Positions 23,589-33,062 of a DNA stretch of 64,000 nucleotides are shown piece after piece (position 1 is the stretch's first letter; each line of letters opens with the position of its first letter). The stretch spans positions 1-64,000 of the forward strand of contig JAHFST010000001.1 of assembly GCA_023265625.1 (NCBI GenBank). Direction: 5' to 3'. Made by a program: the position numbers and the translations under genes. The notes under the pieces are model-generated. The model made no database searches. It was not told where the DNA came from and worked only from the letters and a program-made list of their open reading frames with translations. This DNA comes from Deltaproteobacteria bacterium (lineage in GTDB: Bacteria; UBA10199; JACPAL01; JAHFST01).

Positions 23589-25476
23589 TTGCGTCGAGAT
23601 ATGTCCTACACCAGATTTCAATACTTAATAAAGATAACATTGTATATGCCGCATCTACCCGTCCGCTATCATTAGCCGCGATCAGTCGTTGCACCACCTC
23701 TGGCTCAAACAGGCCGCGTTGCTTGAGACTTTCCACCGAAAGAAAATTATCCAATAAGGGACGCAGCTCGTGTCGCATCCAACGGCGTAATGGTGCACCG
23801 AATCCAGATTTTGGTCGGCAGATTACATCGTGAGGCAAGTAAGGCTCCATGGCTTTCTTTAAAACCCACTTGCCGATCCGACCTCTTTGTTTCATCCCCA
23901 GAGGTATCCGTGCGGCATGTTCGATAAGATCCAGGTCAAGGAATGGGACGCGAACCTCTACCCCCGTGGCCATGGACATCTTATCGGTATACGGAAGATT
24001 GTGATCAGGCAGAAAGAATCTTTGTTCCAGCGCCAACATACGCTCCAGTGCAGGTACTGATTCAGGAAGTGGCTTGAGAAAATTGAGCATGGGAGTTGAG
24101 GCAATTTCCTGTCCTAACTGCGCACGAAATTCTGGGGTATACAGGCTCAGTAATTGGGATTCTTTAGCCCACATAAAGTAGTTGGCCAGTTGTGCATCGC
24201 CGGCCAAGCTCGCGCCGTTAAAAAGCTTTGCCAACCGCCTAAACAGAGGTGTGCGCTGATCAAGCCCTGATGTTACTTGCTCTAACCGTGAACGTACCCT
24301 TTGTGGCAGCCATTGCCAATAACGTTCATAATTGACTGCCACATGTCGTCTGTAACCGGTGAATAAATCATCCCCTCCGGCTCCGGAGAGTAGCACTTTT
24401 ATCCCCTGTTCGCGCGCAAGTCGGCTGATGTAGAGAACGTTTAGAGGTGCTGGATCAGCCAATGGCTCATCCAGTTGTGCCACCATGCCCGCAATGTCAG
24501 CGACCATACGATCTGAATCAATGCTCACCACATCCAACGGTACCCCTAAGTGTTGCGCCACTCGACGGGCATATGGCAAGTCATCGGTTATGCCGGGATC
24601 TTGCCCACCCTTAGCTTCGATTGTAAAACAACGAATATTAGGTACTTGCTCTCGGGCAAGTGCAACGATCGCACTCGAATCTAGCCCGCCGGAAAGGAAA
24701 GCTCCTACGGGTACATCGGCCACAAGTTGACGCTGCACTGCCCGACGCAATCCAGTTACTGTACCAGACACTGCAACCGCCTCTATAAGATCGGCCTTCA
24801 CGCCACGGAATACCGGTAGCTGGTACCAAGCCCAGCGGCGAATAATTTTTCCTGTCCTTACTACCATTGCCTCTCCTGGCAATAGCTTACGCACATTGCG
24901 TAACGGTGTGCCTTCTCCGGGACACCACAGAAAGCTCATATAACGATGCAACGATGGAATATCCAACTTCCGTGCATCCGGGACCAGGTGCAACAACGCC
25001 TTGATCTCACTAGCGAAGGCAACCCCTTGGGTTGTTTCAGAGAAATACAGAGGTTTTACCCCCAACGCATCCCGCGCAATAAATAGCGATTGGTAACGTT
25101 TATCCCAAAGTGCAAAAGCAAAAATTCCATTAAGCCGAGTCAACATCGCCTCCCCATGAGAGAGATACAATTGGAGCAGCACCTCGGTATCCGAATGCCC
25201 TCGAAAGTGATGTCCCTTTGCCTCTAGCTCCGTCCGCAGTTCCCGGAAGTTATAGATCTCGCCGTTGAAGACCAGTACCACCGTACCATCCGCGCTAGCC
25301 ATAGGTTGATGGCCGAGCGGTGTGAGATCAAGTATGGAAAGCCGGACATGGCCAAGCCCTATGTTAGCGTCGGAAAAGTGGCCGGAATCATCGGGTCCGC
25401 GGTGAGATTGAAGACGGTTGGCGCGAGTGAGTCGCTCGGGGGAAAATGAACCAGAATAGCCTAGTATGCCGCACAT
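23575..25476 (-). CDS. asnB: Asparagine synthase-type glutamine amidotransferase
   Basis: 633 residues, typical AsnB length. The start Met is followed by catalytic Cys2 ('MCGILGYSGSF'). The glutaminase domain (about 1-210) includes 'RGPDDSG' and 'VFNGEIYNFREL'; the synthetase domain has the PP-loop 'FLSGGLDSSAIVALA' (about 260). Glutamine ammonia is transferred to an ATP-activated carboxylate. In surface-polysaccharide loci such enzymes (for example WbpS in Pseudomonas aeruginosa O6) are linked to turning uronic acids into uronamides, which fits the TviB-type dehydrogenase downstream. General asparagine synthesis cannot be excluded. Confidence 0.9.
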   Translation of the reverse strand: MCGILGYSGSFSPERLTRANRLQSHRGPDDSGHFSDANIGLGHVRLSILDLTPLGHQPMASADGTVVLVFNGEIYNFRELRTELEAKGHHFRGHSDTEVLLQLYLSHGEAMLTRLNGIFAFALWDKRYQSLFIARDALGVKPLYFSETTQGVAFASEIKALLHLVPDARKLDIPSLHRYMSFLWCPGEGTPLRNVRKLLPGEAMVVRTGKIIRRWAWYQLPVFRGVKADLIEAVAVSGTVTGLRRAVQRQLVADVPVGAFLSGGLDSSAIVALAREQVPNIRCFTIEAKGGQDPGITDDLPYARRVAQHLGVPLDVVSIDSDRMVADIAGMVAQLDEPLADPAPLNVLYISRLAREQGIKVLLSGAGGDDLFTGYRRHVAVNYERYWQWLPQRVRSRLEQVTSGLDQRTPLFRRLAKLFNGASLAGDAQLANYFMWAKESQLLSLYTPEFRAQLGQEIASTPMLNFLKPLPESVPALERMLALEQRFFLPDHNLPYTDKMSMATGVEVRVPFLDLDLIEHAARIPLGMKQRGRIGKWVLKKAMEPYLPHDVICRPKSGFGAPLRRWMRHELRPLLDNFLSVESLKQRGLFEPEVVQRLIAANDSGRVDAAYTMLSLLSIEIWCRTYLDANEHR

Positions 25477-25486
25477 ATAATTTCGT

Positions 25487-26572
25487 TCATTTCAAGGCAT
25501 CGAAGGCAAGCTTGCAGTTGGCTTCTGCTGTATGGTTAGTTTTAACTACTTCAAGTGCGATACGTGAGTGCTCAGTGACAATATGGGGATTTTGAAGGTA
25601 GCGTTCCATTGCCTCGACGAGTGGCTGCACCTGCCGGGGTGCAATTAAATACCCGTTCACACCATCTCGTAATGAGTCCGAGATTCCACCCACATCGGTA
25701 CAAATCGCTGGAAGGCCTTTTGATAAGGCCTCGATTAGGGACATCGGAAAACCTTCTGCGTAACTTGGCAAGACAAACACATCCGCTGCGGAAAGTATTT
25801 GCTGAAACTCTTCATCTGCGACCCACCCCAAGGCTGAAATGTCTTCCATCCAACCCGAATTGCGGATTTTCTGCCGAATATCTTCCAATAAAGTGCCACC
25901 CCCTACGAATGTGAACGTGAATTTATATTTTTCCCTGAGCTGTTCTATGGCAGCGAGTATTTCATATAGGCCCTTTTCTCTAATCATCCAACCAACAAAA
26001 ATAAATTGAAGCGGTTTGTTAGGTATGATCGTTTTTTGGTTTTTAGAAATGACAAAAGATTCCGATAGCCAGTAATGGATCTGAGAAATATGGCTAGACC
26101 TTACACCGAGCTTTCTAAATAGATTAGACCAACGGCTACCACTTGCCGCCAATTTATGCGGAATTTGCAGAAGCAACCCGACCCAGCACCGTTTTAAAAA
26201 GACCCTATCCCGTATTTCAAGGAACCAGCCATCCACAATAACAAACAAATCTTTAACGCTGAAGAGCTTACAAATACTCGATAATAATATACGCTCGTAA
26301 AAACTGAATCCTGCGCCGGAGAATATAATGACCCCGTTGCAATTGCCCCCACGCAATGCACTGAAAAGCTTGACGGCGCGATCCCACCCCGCTTCTAATC
26401 GTAACATGATTGATAGGTCATCGAAACCTGACCGTAAGGTGTTAATCACTTCAACGGTATGTCCTTGTTTCTTCGCATATTCTATCAGACCTATAGACAA
26501 GGTTAAAACTCCTCCGGGATGTACGGAGGGGCTTTTCATGGGATCCGCACCTACTAAAATATATCTTCCCAT
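25487..26572 (-). CDS. Glycosyltransferase family 4
   Basis: 361 residues, GT-B fold. The acceptor domain starts 'MGRYILVGADPMKSPSVHPG', with the usual glycine-rich turn in 'HPGGVLTLSIGLIEYAKKQG'. The donor domain carries 'FVGWMIREKGLYEILAAIEQ', 'FVLPSYAEGFPMSLIEALS' and 'GGISDSLRDGVNGYLI', which hold the E-x7-E motif that binds the nucleotide sugar. The specificity is unknown. It starts 2 bp from the end of the upstream epimerase gene and ends 10 bp before asnB, within one operon. Confidence 0.87.
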   Translation of the reverse strand: MGRYILVGADPMKSPSVHPGGVLTLSIGLIEYAKKQGHTVEVINTLRSGFDDLSIMLRLEAGWDRAVKLFSALRGGNCNGVIIFSGAGFSFYERILLSSICKLFSVKDLFVIVDGWFLEIRDRVFLKRCWVGLLLQIPHKLAASGSRWSNLFRKLGVRSSHISQIHYWLSESFVISKNQKTIIPNKPLQFIFVGWMIREKGLYEILAAIEQLREKYKFTFTFVGGGTLLEDIRQKIRNSGWMEDISALGWVADEEFQQILSAADVFVLPSYAEGFPMSLIEALSKGLPAICTDVGGISDSLRDGVNGYLIAPRQVQPLVEAMERYLQNPHIVTEHSRIALEVVKTNHTAEANCKLAFDALK

Positions 26573-26574
26573 CG

Positions 26575-27432
26575 TTATTCCAGGATATCCTTACCTAGGA
26601 GGATCTTGGTACACCCAGCATTTAGAGACCACCGAGGACGCCATCCTAGAATCTCGATTGCCCGAGTTACATCTGCTCTGGTATCCATCACTTCCTGTTC
26701 CCTCCTTACGGCATCTGAGTGTACTGGCAATTTTTTTTTGGCGATATTTTGAATTATTCCAATGATTTCACTCACCGAATGGCTGGTGCCAGAGGCAATA
26801 TTAAAAATGCCATATCGTTGCGGTTTTTCAATCGCGCATAAAAAAGCATCGATCAAGTCATCAATGTAGAGGTAGTCGCGTCTAGGCTCAAGGTCTTTTA
26901 CCTTGATGGCGATTCCTTCCAAGACTTGTTCAACAATCGACGGAATCAAAAACTTAGTACTTTGCCCCGGGCCATAAATATTAAATGGTCGTATTATAGT
27001 AATATTAATCCCATAATAATCCGAGTAAAACTGACACGCTTCTTCAGCAAGCTTTTTCGATAAGGCGTAGGGATTATTTACCTGCAAAGGAGCATCTTCT
27101 GCTATGGGCAATGTTTCAGGAATGCCATAGAGATAGGAACTAATGAAGATTAGTCTTGCGTTACGTTCCCTGCAATAGTTAAGCGCGTAGATCGTGCCAT
27201 TAAGGTTCGTGCGAAGAAAGCCAACAGGATCAGTCCAGCTCTCCGGAACAAAGGTTCTTCCGGCTAAATGGATCACAATATCGGCATTAGGAAATGAACT
27301 CCAGGTTGAGCTTTCGGCAACATCACCCAAACGATGATTTACCGAAAAAATTCCATACTGTAGGAGTCGAAGCCTGGGTATCAAATGAGTGCCGATGAAT
27401 CCCGTCGAGCCGGTTATCAAAATCTTAGTCAT
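26575..27432 (-). CDS. NAD-dependent epimerase/dehydratase (extended SDR)
   Basis: 285 residues. 'ILITGSTGFIGTHLIPRL' binds the dinucleotide; the catalytic Ser and Tyr-Lys are in 'IFISSYLYG' and 'NPYALSKKLAEE'; 'RPFNIYGPGQ' and 'PRRDYLYIDDLIDAFL' follow as in sugar-nucleotide epimerases and reductases. Slightly short for a 4-epimerase, it may act as a 4-keto-reductase on the product of the LegB-like dehydratase encoded just upstream. Substrate unknown. Gap of 42 bp to the upstream gene and 2 bp to the GT4 gene. Confidence 0.8.
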   Translation of the reverse strand: MTKILITGSTGFIGTHLIPRLRLLQYGIFSVNHRLGDVAESSTWSSFPNADIVIHLAGRTFVPESWTDPVGFLRTNLNGTIYALNYCRERNARLIFISSYLYGIPETLPIAEDAPLQVNNPYALSKKLAEEACQFYSDYYGINITIIRPFNIYGPGQSTKFLIPSIVEQVLEGIAIKVKDLEPRRDYLYIDDLIDAFLCAIEKPQRYGIFNIASGTSHSVSEIIGIIQNIAKKKLPVHSDAVRREQEVMDTRADVTRAIEILGWRPRWSLNAGCTKILLGKDILE

Positions 27433-27474
27433 GGATGCTCATGCTATTAAACTACACGGCTAGTTTTGTTTTGA

Positions 27475-28470
27475 TCATAAATTATACCGATCGATCTTGT
27501 AGTGCGTGAGATTTTCACTTTTTACAAACCAATTAATCGTTTTTTGTAGGCCTTGTTTGAAGCCTTCCAATCCGCCGTATTGTGGATGCCAGCCCATCAG
27601 TCGCTCGGCTTTTGCATAACTTGCAAAAAGTCGTTCGACTTCGCTGTTTTGTGGGCGCAGGCGCTGGCTATCACTTTCTATTTCGATTTCTGCACTCATC
27701 AACTCAGCGATGGTCTTGATGGTGTCACCGATGGAAATTTCAAAGCCGCTGCCAATGTTGGTTACCGTACCGATGACTTGGCTGCTTTCCATTGCTGCGA
27801 TAAACCCCCGCACGGTGTCTTCCACAAAGGAAAAATCACGAGTGGGATGTAGGGCGCCGAGCTTGATCTTACGAATCCCTGTTGCGATTTGTGTAATAAT
27901 GGTTGGAATGACCGCCCGAGCCGATTGACGAGGCCCATAGGTGTTGAAGGGCCGTAATACGGCAACAGGTGTACCAAAGGACATCTGGAAGGAGAGCGCG
28001 ATCTGATCTGCTCCGATCTTGGATGCTGAATACGGTGATTGGCCCTGTAACGGATGCTCTTCGGTAATTGGAACAAATTGCGCAGTGCCGTAAACCTCGC
28101 TGGTGGAGGTGTGTACCACCTTAGTTATACCCAGTTCCCGAGCTGCTTGTAAGACATTTAAGGTTCCCTTTATGTTGGTATCTACATAAGTATCAGGAGA
28201 ATGATAGGAATAGGGAATTGCGATCAATGCCGCTAAATGCAATACTACATGGCAGTCTCGCATTGCTGTCCTCACCCCGTATGGATCGCGGATATCGCCC
28301 GTAAATACCTCAAACTGGTTTTTGATGGCTGGATCACAATGATCCAGCCATCCCCAGGAATTGAAGGAGTTATAAAGCGTAAAAGCACGCACATCATGGC
28401 CACCCTTGACTAAAGTCTCGGTAAGGTGTGAACCAATAAATCCATCAGCGCCGGTAATGAGTATTTTCAT
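27475..28470 (-). CDS. LegB-like NAD-dependent 4,6-dehydratase
   Basis: 331 residues. 'ILITGADGFIGSHLTETLVK' is followed by the distinctive 'NSFNSWGWLDHC' insert, 'HTSTSEVYGTAQFVPITEEH' with the Thr-Ser-Glu dehydratase triad, 'SPYSASKIGADQIALSF' and 'RPFNTYGPRQSARAVIPTII'. This combination is that of the LegB group, UDP-GlcNAc 4,6-dehydratases first known from legionaminic acid synthesis. No LegC-type aminotransferase sits beside it; the neighbours are an epimerase/reductase and a GT-C-like protein. It may therefore serve a 6-deoxy-HexNAc rather than a nonulosonic acid, or cooperate with the module at 57.8-64 kb. Confidence 0.8.
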   Translation of the reverse strand: MKILITGADGFIGSHLTETLVKGGHDVRAFTLYNSFNSWGWLDHCDPAIKNQFEVFTGDIRDPYGVRTAMRDCHVVLHLAALIAIPYSYHSPDTYVDTNIKGTLNVLQAARELGITKVVHTSTSEVYGTAQFVPITEEHPLQGQSPYSASKIGADQIALSFQMSFGTPVAVLRPFNTYGPRQSARAVIPTIITQIATGIRKIKLGALHPTRDFSFVEDTVRGFIAAMESSQVIGTVTNIGSGFEISIGDTIKTIAELMSAEIEIESDSQRLRPQNSEVERLFASYAKAERLMGWHPQYGGLEGFKQGLQKTINWFVKSENLTHYKIDRYNL

Positions 28471-28477
28471 GGGAGGT

Positions 28478-30049
28478 CTACTGAATTGGGGTGAAGGTCA
28501 ATTTTATCATAGTTTGTATATTTCGCAGAAAAAAATCATGTGTCATACGCTCTCTCACCATGAGTCTGATTAATCTCATAGTATCCACCTTATAATCACC
28601 GTGATCTATCATGACATTGAATTCAGGCATTCTCGATTTGAGGCCCTGAGAATCGGGTGAATAATCGAAGTTGTCATTATATGGGCCGGATCCGTAATAC
28701 CAGTTAAAATTTTCTCCGAGCCTAGACCCATCTCCAAAAGTGTACCTCATGAGGTGAGTATACTCAGGATAACCATATACCCGATAATTTGCATTCAAGT
28801 CTGTAGTATTATCGACAAAAAGAAATGTGGTATTATTTCTCATGACTTTACTCGACTTGAAATTCTCGACTAGAGAAAGTTGCTTATACCAATCTTTTTG
28901 AAAGTCCAGATAGGTTTTGACAGTCACATTTATAAAAAGGAAGGTAATGATGGAAAATAAAAATGTCTTTAAGGTAGACGTCAAGCCCAGATTATCGAAA
29001 AGTATTTTCAAGCTGTAATAAAGGATAAATGCAGCACCAAGGGGTACAAGCATTTGATGTCTACCATTAAAGATGTCAGACCGTGGCATATCGTAGACGG
29101 CCATGTAAGGGAAAATGCCGACAAATAGTAGCAATATGCCCATCATCAATAAAACCTTGTAATGCTTCCTTAGCTCCTCAGTAGATGTATTTTGTTTAAT
29201 AAGCTTCATGAAAATAAGAGAGAAAATCGCCATAACAATGCTGATTGACCCAAAAAAACAGAATACTACTTCGACAAAGGAAACGTAGAAACCAACCAGT
29301 ATCCATTTAAGGGCAAACAGTATGCCGCGAATGGTTAAGTGATTATATTCAGCATAAGATCCGTAGGGAGTAAAAAAGAGAATCTTCAAGGCCCAGAAAG
29401 CGATCGGAAGTAGGAGAAAATCCGAATACCTGATTAGGTGATTGAGAAAAATTCGAAAGGAAATAATTTTAGCCCTTTCTCTATAGAAAATATAGACAAG
29501 GACAATGCTAAAATAAAATAGAAGAGAATTAAGGGTGAATGAAAGAAAAAAAACAATCAGTGTTGAAATTCTTAGAAAAAAACTGTTACTTTTCAACATT
29601 CTTGATGTCATCCAAAAGCCTAAAAAAAATAGGAAATTGGTAAATGTGGAAGGAGCGGTAATCATCGTTATTCTTGAGCTATTTACAGGGAAAATAGCAA
29701 AAAAAATGACTATGAAAATTCTTGAAACGTCATCAATTTCACCCACTGTTTTTAATATGCCATTTAAGAGCAATGCGGAAAAAAGGTAGGAGAAAAACAC
29801 GATGCTCCTATATAGGAGGATGCTATTGTCAAATGAGAGGAGTTTATTATGGATATAGCCAACCCATGATGCTCCCGCCTGTCTGAATATTTCCAGTATC
29901 TGCCCACTTTCATTATGATAAATGGTCCAGTCATCCCAGAAAATGCCATTATTAAAGAAAATAAGTCCGTGAGCGAGCGTGTATACGATAATGATTAGGA
30001 GAGTTGTATTTGTTATAAATCTCTTATCCATAGCAGATGGAAGTTTCAT
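28478..30049 (-). CDS. Polytopic membrane protein, probable GT-C-type glycosyltransferase
   Basis: 523 residues with about ten or eleven hydrophobic helices and a soluble C-terminal part (about 400-523). After the first helix comes 'NNGIFWDDWTIYHNESG', an acidic Asp-Asp loop in the position where GT-C enzymes hold their catalytic/metal motif. GT-C proteins use polyprenyl-phosphate sugars as donors outside the inner membrane, and a GtrB-like polyprenyl-phosphate glycosyltransferase gene lies at 37.5 kb. A Wzy polymerase is the alternative. Base composition is very AT-rich compared with the next module. It follows the wecE-like gene after 24 bp. Confidence 0.65.
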   Translation of the reverse strand: MKLPSAMDKRFITNTTLLIIIVYTLAHGLIFFNNGIFWDDWTIYHNESGQILEIFRQAGASWVGYIHNKLLSFDNSILLYRSIVFFSYLFSALLLNGILKTVGEIDDVSRIFIVIFFAIFPVNSSRITMITAPSTFTNFLFFLGFWMTSRMLKSNSFFLRISTLIVFFLSFTLNSLLFYFSIVLVYIFYRERAKIISFRIFLNHLIRYSDFLLLPIAFWALKILFFTPYGSYAEYNHLTIRGILFALKWILVGFYVSFVEVVFCFFGSISIVMAIFSLIFMKLIKQNTSTEELRKHYKVLLMMGILLLFVGIFPYMAVYDMPRSDIFNGRHQMLVPLGAAFILYYSLKILFDNLGLTSTLKTFLFSIITFLFINVTVKTYLDFQKDWYKQLSLVENFKSSKVMRNNTTFLFVDNTTDLNANYRVYGYPEYTHLMRYTFGDGSRLGENFNWYYGSGPYNDNFDYSPDSQGLKSRMPEFNVMIDHGDYKVDTMRLIRLMVRERMTHDFFLRNIQTMIKLTFTPIQ

Positions 30050-30073
30050 AAAAATTATTTATTACGGCTAGGC

Positions 30074-31201
30074 TTATCTCTCGAAGAAAGACTTTAAGCA
30101 ATCAATAACGTAATTGGTCTCATCAATGGACATTTGAGGGAAGAGGGGTAGCCGGAGAAGGCAAGATCCAGCCAAATCCGTAACATTCATTTTACTTCTG
30201 ACAACTCCATAATGCCTACCCGCTATCGAGCTATGTAATGGGACGAAGTGAGTTGTACTCTCGATGCCATTTTTTAAGAGCCAAATCATGAGTTTATGTC
30301 GAACGGTTTCAGAATTCAAAAGAATGAAAAATGAGTGATAGTTGGGTTCACACCCTTGCGGAATGGTTGGGAGCCGAAATCGTCCATTAGAGAAAGAATG
30401 AAGTCCCTGGTAATATTGGTTAAAAAGCCGTCGTCTCAGCTCCGTGATGGTTTTGATCTGTTCCAATTGAGCAAACAAAAAAGCAGCTAAGATATCAGAG
30501 AGACAGTAATTTGAGCCACGATCAACCCATGAGTATTTGTCTACCTTGCCAAGTAGGAATTGAGATCGATTGGTTCCCTTCTGTCGATGAATTTCTATCC
30601 TCTCTTGAAAATGTGTGTTATTAACAATGACTGCGCCTCCCTCACCACTCGAGAAGTTCTTGGTCTGATGAAAGCTATACGTTCCTAAGTCACCCAGCGT
30701 TCCCAGAGGCTTGCCGTGGGAAAAGGCATTTACTCCCTGAGCAGCGTCTTCAATAACCCATAGATTATTTTTTCGAGCCATTATGTTAATGGCGTCCATA
30801 TTTGCAGCCACGCCGGCATATTGGACAACCAGGATTGCTCGTGTTTTTTCCGAAAGGGCCGATTCGATCAGGGCTTCATCCAGATTAAGAGTGTCTTCTC
30901 TTACATCGACAAAAACTGGAGTTAACCCCATTTGAACTGCAGCATTGGCCGTTGAAGGAAAGGTAAAAGAAGGCATAATCACTTCGTCTCCCGGCTTTAA
31001 ATCCAGCGACATCAGGGCTAACTCTAGAGCGGCCGTACCGGAGGGTACAAGATAACCAGGGGAACCTGTCATAATTTTTAACAATTGAACACACTTGAGT
31101 GTAAAAGATCCATCCCCCGACCAATGAAGCGAATGAACGGCCTCCTTAATATTATTTAATTCTTTTCCTGTGAGGTAGGGCTTAAAAAAAGAAATTTTCA
31201 T
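30074..31201 (-). CDS. wecE: dTDP-4-amino-4,6-dideoxygalactose transaminase (WecE/RffA family)
   Basis: 375 residues, DegT/DnrJ/EryC1 fold. 'PSGTAALELALMSLDLKPGD', 'VVQYAGVAANMDAINIMARK', 'VIEDAAQGVNAF' and the PLP-binding Lys181 in 'SFHQTKNFSSGEGGA' match WecE; 'YSWVDRGSNYCLSDILAAF' is a WecE-type signature. The reaction is PLP-dependent transamination of dTDP-4-keto-6-deoxy-D-glucose with glutamate, giving dTDP-Fuc4N. Its substrate would be made by the RmlA and RmlB encoded at 39.2-40.9 kb on the same strand. The amine formed is a target for the acyltransferase at 33.1 kb. Confidence 0.87.
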   Translation of the reverse strand: MKISFFKPYLTGKELNNIKEAVHSLHWSGDGSFTLKCVQLLKIMTGSPGYLVPSGTAALELALMSLDLKPGDEVIMPSFTFPSTANAAVQMGLTPVFVDVREDTLNLDEALIESALSEKTRAILVVQYAGVAANMDAINIMARKNNLWVIEDAAQGVNAFSHGKPLGTLGDLGTYSFHQTKNFSSGEGGAVIVNNTHFQERIEIHRQKGTNRSQFLLGKVDKYSWVDRGSNYCLSDILAAFLFAQLEQIKTITELRRRLFNQYYQGLHSFSNGRFRLPTIPQGCEPNYHSFFILLNSETVRHKLMIWLLKNGIESTTHFVPLHSSIAGRHYGVVRSKMNVTDLAGSCLLRLPLFPQMSIDETNYVIDCLKSFFER

Positions 31202-31236
31202 ATGTATTAATGGGTTTAAGCGGTATGCACCGCTGT

Positions 31237-32112
31237 TTAATCCCTATGACAAATAGCTAGAAGTGACCCTCCGACTGGAAAATTAGCCCAACGGAGGATT
31301 GCTTTTTCGGCAGACATAATTTTTCCGAGAATTTTATTCAAGAATGGGGATATCTGAAGTTCAAGAGACTTTTGTGAAGAATAGATGTTTTTCTTCTGCC
31401 ATATTCGGGAAACCACAAGAAGAGGGAAGAGAAAGCTATTAAAAAATGTCAGTCGATCCACCTTAAAACCAGCACTTCGGAGTCTGGATGACAATTGATT
31501 TCTCGTATACCGGCGTTTGTGGAAAGCTGCGGTGTCCGGTGGTCCCCACAGAAATGGATATGCGGGGACCGTCACTAAAAGATAGCCGCCGGGCTTGAGG
31601 GCCCTATGGATTTGACTTAAGGATCCGATGTCGTCTTCAATATGCTCCAAGACATCAAAAATTCCTATGGAATCAAATTCCTCCTTGAATGGAAGCTTGT
31701 TAATGTCCAGCATAAAGAGGGGTATTGAGGGGAGACGGGAGCGACAAAATTTCAGCGCATCTAAAAATAGGTCGGCTCCATGAAGTGAAGCCCCGATGTG
31801 GGACAAACGTGCTAGCATGTATCCATTACCGCATCCAATTTCGAGAAACTTTGAACCGGTTTTTATATAAGCCTCTAAAAGCTTCTCAAGGATATCGCCC
31901 CTGGATTTGAACCAAAAATGGCGTTCTTCCGTCAATAAGAGTTGTTCAAAAGAGTCTGAAGGGAAAGAAGCTGTTGTGTCCAACGTGTGACTTGGAGCGA
32001 GATAGGTTATAGTTTCGTTAGTAGGATATGATCTATAACACATTGGGCACAAATAGGGAGAACCGGGAGAGATCCATTCCATTGGGGCATCACAATCAGG
32101 GCAAATAGTCAT
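31237..32112 (-). CDS. Class I methyltransferase with N-terminal zinc ribbon
   Basis: 291 residues. An N-terminal zinc ribbon has Cys4, Cys7, Cys22 and Cys25 ('CPDCDAP' and 'CPMCYRSYP'). A Methyltransf_11-type domain follows: motif I 'FLEIGCGNGYMLARL' (about 93), 'IGIFDVLEHIEDDIGSL' and 'LKPGGYLLVTVPAYPFLWGP'. A weakly hydrophobic segment near residues 215-235 may contact the membrane, as in methyltransferases working on lipid-linked glycans. Target unknown. Coupled to the preceding propeller gene by an ATGA overlap. Confidence 0.8.
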   Translation of the reverse strand: MTICPDCDAPMEWISPGSPYLCPMCYRSYPTNETITYLAPSHTLDTTASFPSDSFEQLLLTEERHFWFKSRGDILEKLLEAYIKTGSKFLEIGCGNGYMLARLSHIGASLHGADLFLDALKFCRSRLPSIPLFMLDINKLPFKEEFDSIGIFDVLEHIEDDIGSLSQIHRALKPGGYLLVTVPAYPFLWGPPDTAAFHKRRYTRNQLSSRLRSAGFKVDRLTFFNSFLFPLLVVSRIWQKKNIYSSQKSLELQISPFLNKILGKIMSAEKAILRWANFPVGGSLLAICHRD

Positions 32113-33038
32113 GTGGTAGGATTTTCTTCCTTAACAGCCAAGCCCATACCACTAGCACCGTATTCATTACCATTGTATAAAGCGTAAACTTTGTTTTTGT
32201 AAAAAAAAGGATGAGCATAACAAACCATTCCTGAGTCCCATCCACTTTCCGAGACATTGATTCCCACATTTTCAGGATCCCTATCCCATTGTTTGCCGTC
32301 CTTGGAAGTAGCTACTCCAATACGATAGGTGTCATCGCCTCCGCGAAAGGAAAACCACATCGTATAAAGTCCGTCTTCTTTAAAAACCACGGGGCGGGCA
32401 ATAGCATACTCACCATCTCTATAGGTGATGCATAAGTCAGAATTTGTCTTCCAATCGAATCCATTATCTGATTCTGCGTATTTAATTGTGTAGTAATGTT
32501 TTGGTTTTGATGAGCCTTCCTCTAAGGACCATCCGGTGCCCGATATATACCACATTTTAAACACATTGTTCTCAATGAGAACATAAGGAGCGCCAGTGAT
32601 GTAAGGATCATAATGAGTGCGCCCCAGCACGGGTGCGAGCGAAATTCTTTCATAGGTTTGACCAGCATCCTTCGATATTGCAAGCCCAATATGAAAAGAA
32701 AAAGGGACTATCACTGCTTTTGACCATCCGGTATAATACATATATTTCACATCATTATAATCAACGAGTCCAGATGGCATGACACCCGAATCGTCAAAAG
32801 TTCCCAGCAATCCGAGATCAAGAGTTGGTTTTTCAGAGATGTTCAGAATCTTGTGAGGATTTTCGATGTTGAAATCGAAATAGCCACCACGGGCACGGTT
32901 ATTTTTATCCCGGGCAGCAAAATGTACGCGGAAGATACCGTTGCCCAAGAATTCTGGCAGAGGATTTTGCGCATGAGTATGCAACCACTCGTACTGGCCC
33001 GGCTGGAAAATATTCCCCATTTTTTTCCATTTATTCAT
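32109..33038 (-). CDS. GH43/GH32-like five-bladed beta-propeller protein
   Basis: 309 residues made of repeated beta-sheet blades: recurrent segments such as 'FHIGLAISKDAGQTYERI', 'TIKYAESDNGFDWKTNS' and 'YRIGVATSKDGKQWDRDP' each give a small aromatic strand plus an S-x-D-G turn. This is the fold of glycoside hydrolase clans J/F and relatives. No signal peptide, so it is cytoplasmic. Similar proteins in sugar clusters are annotated as putative glycosyl hydrolases, but an acid pair cannot be assigned with certainty, and a transferase or binding role is possible. It sits between an acyltransferase and a methyltransferase gene. Confidence 0.72.
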   Translation of the reverse strand: MNKWKKMGNIFQPGQYEWLHTHAQNPLPEFLGNGIFRVHFAARDKNNRARGGYFDFNIENPHKILNISEKPTLDLGLLGTFDDSGVMPSGLVDYNDVKYMYYTGWSKAVIVPFSFHIGLAISKDAGQTYERISLAPVLGRTHYDPYITGAPYVLIENNVFKMWYISGTGWSLEEGSSKPKHYYTIKYAESDNGFDWKTNSDLCITYRDGEYAIARPVVFKEDGLYTMWFSFRGGDDTYRIGVATSKDGKQWDRDPENVGINVSESGWDSGMVCYAHPFFYKNKVYALYNGNEYGASGMGLAVKEENPTT

Positions 33039-33062
33039 AGTATTTCCAGTAGGATATGGTGT

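Noticed and set aside
27475-31201. LegB-like dehydratase plus nearby aminotransferase considered as a complete legionaminic acid LegB-LegC pair
   Set aside because: The aminotransferase has WecE/RffA signatures rather than LegC ones, and the genes are separated by the GT-C-like gene and a composition change.
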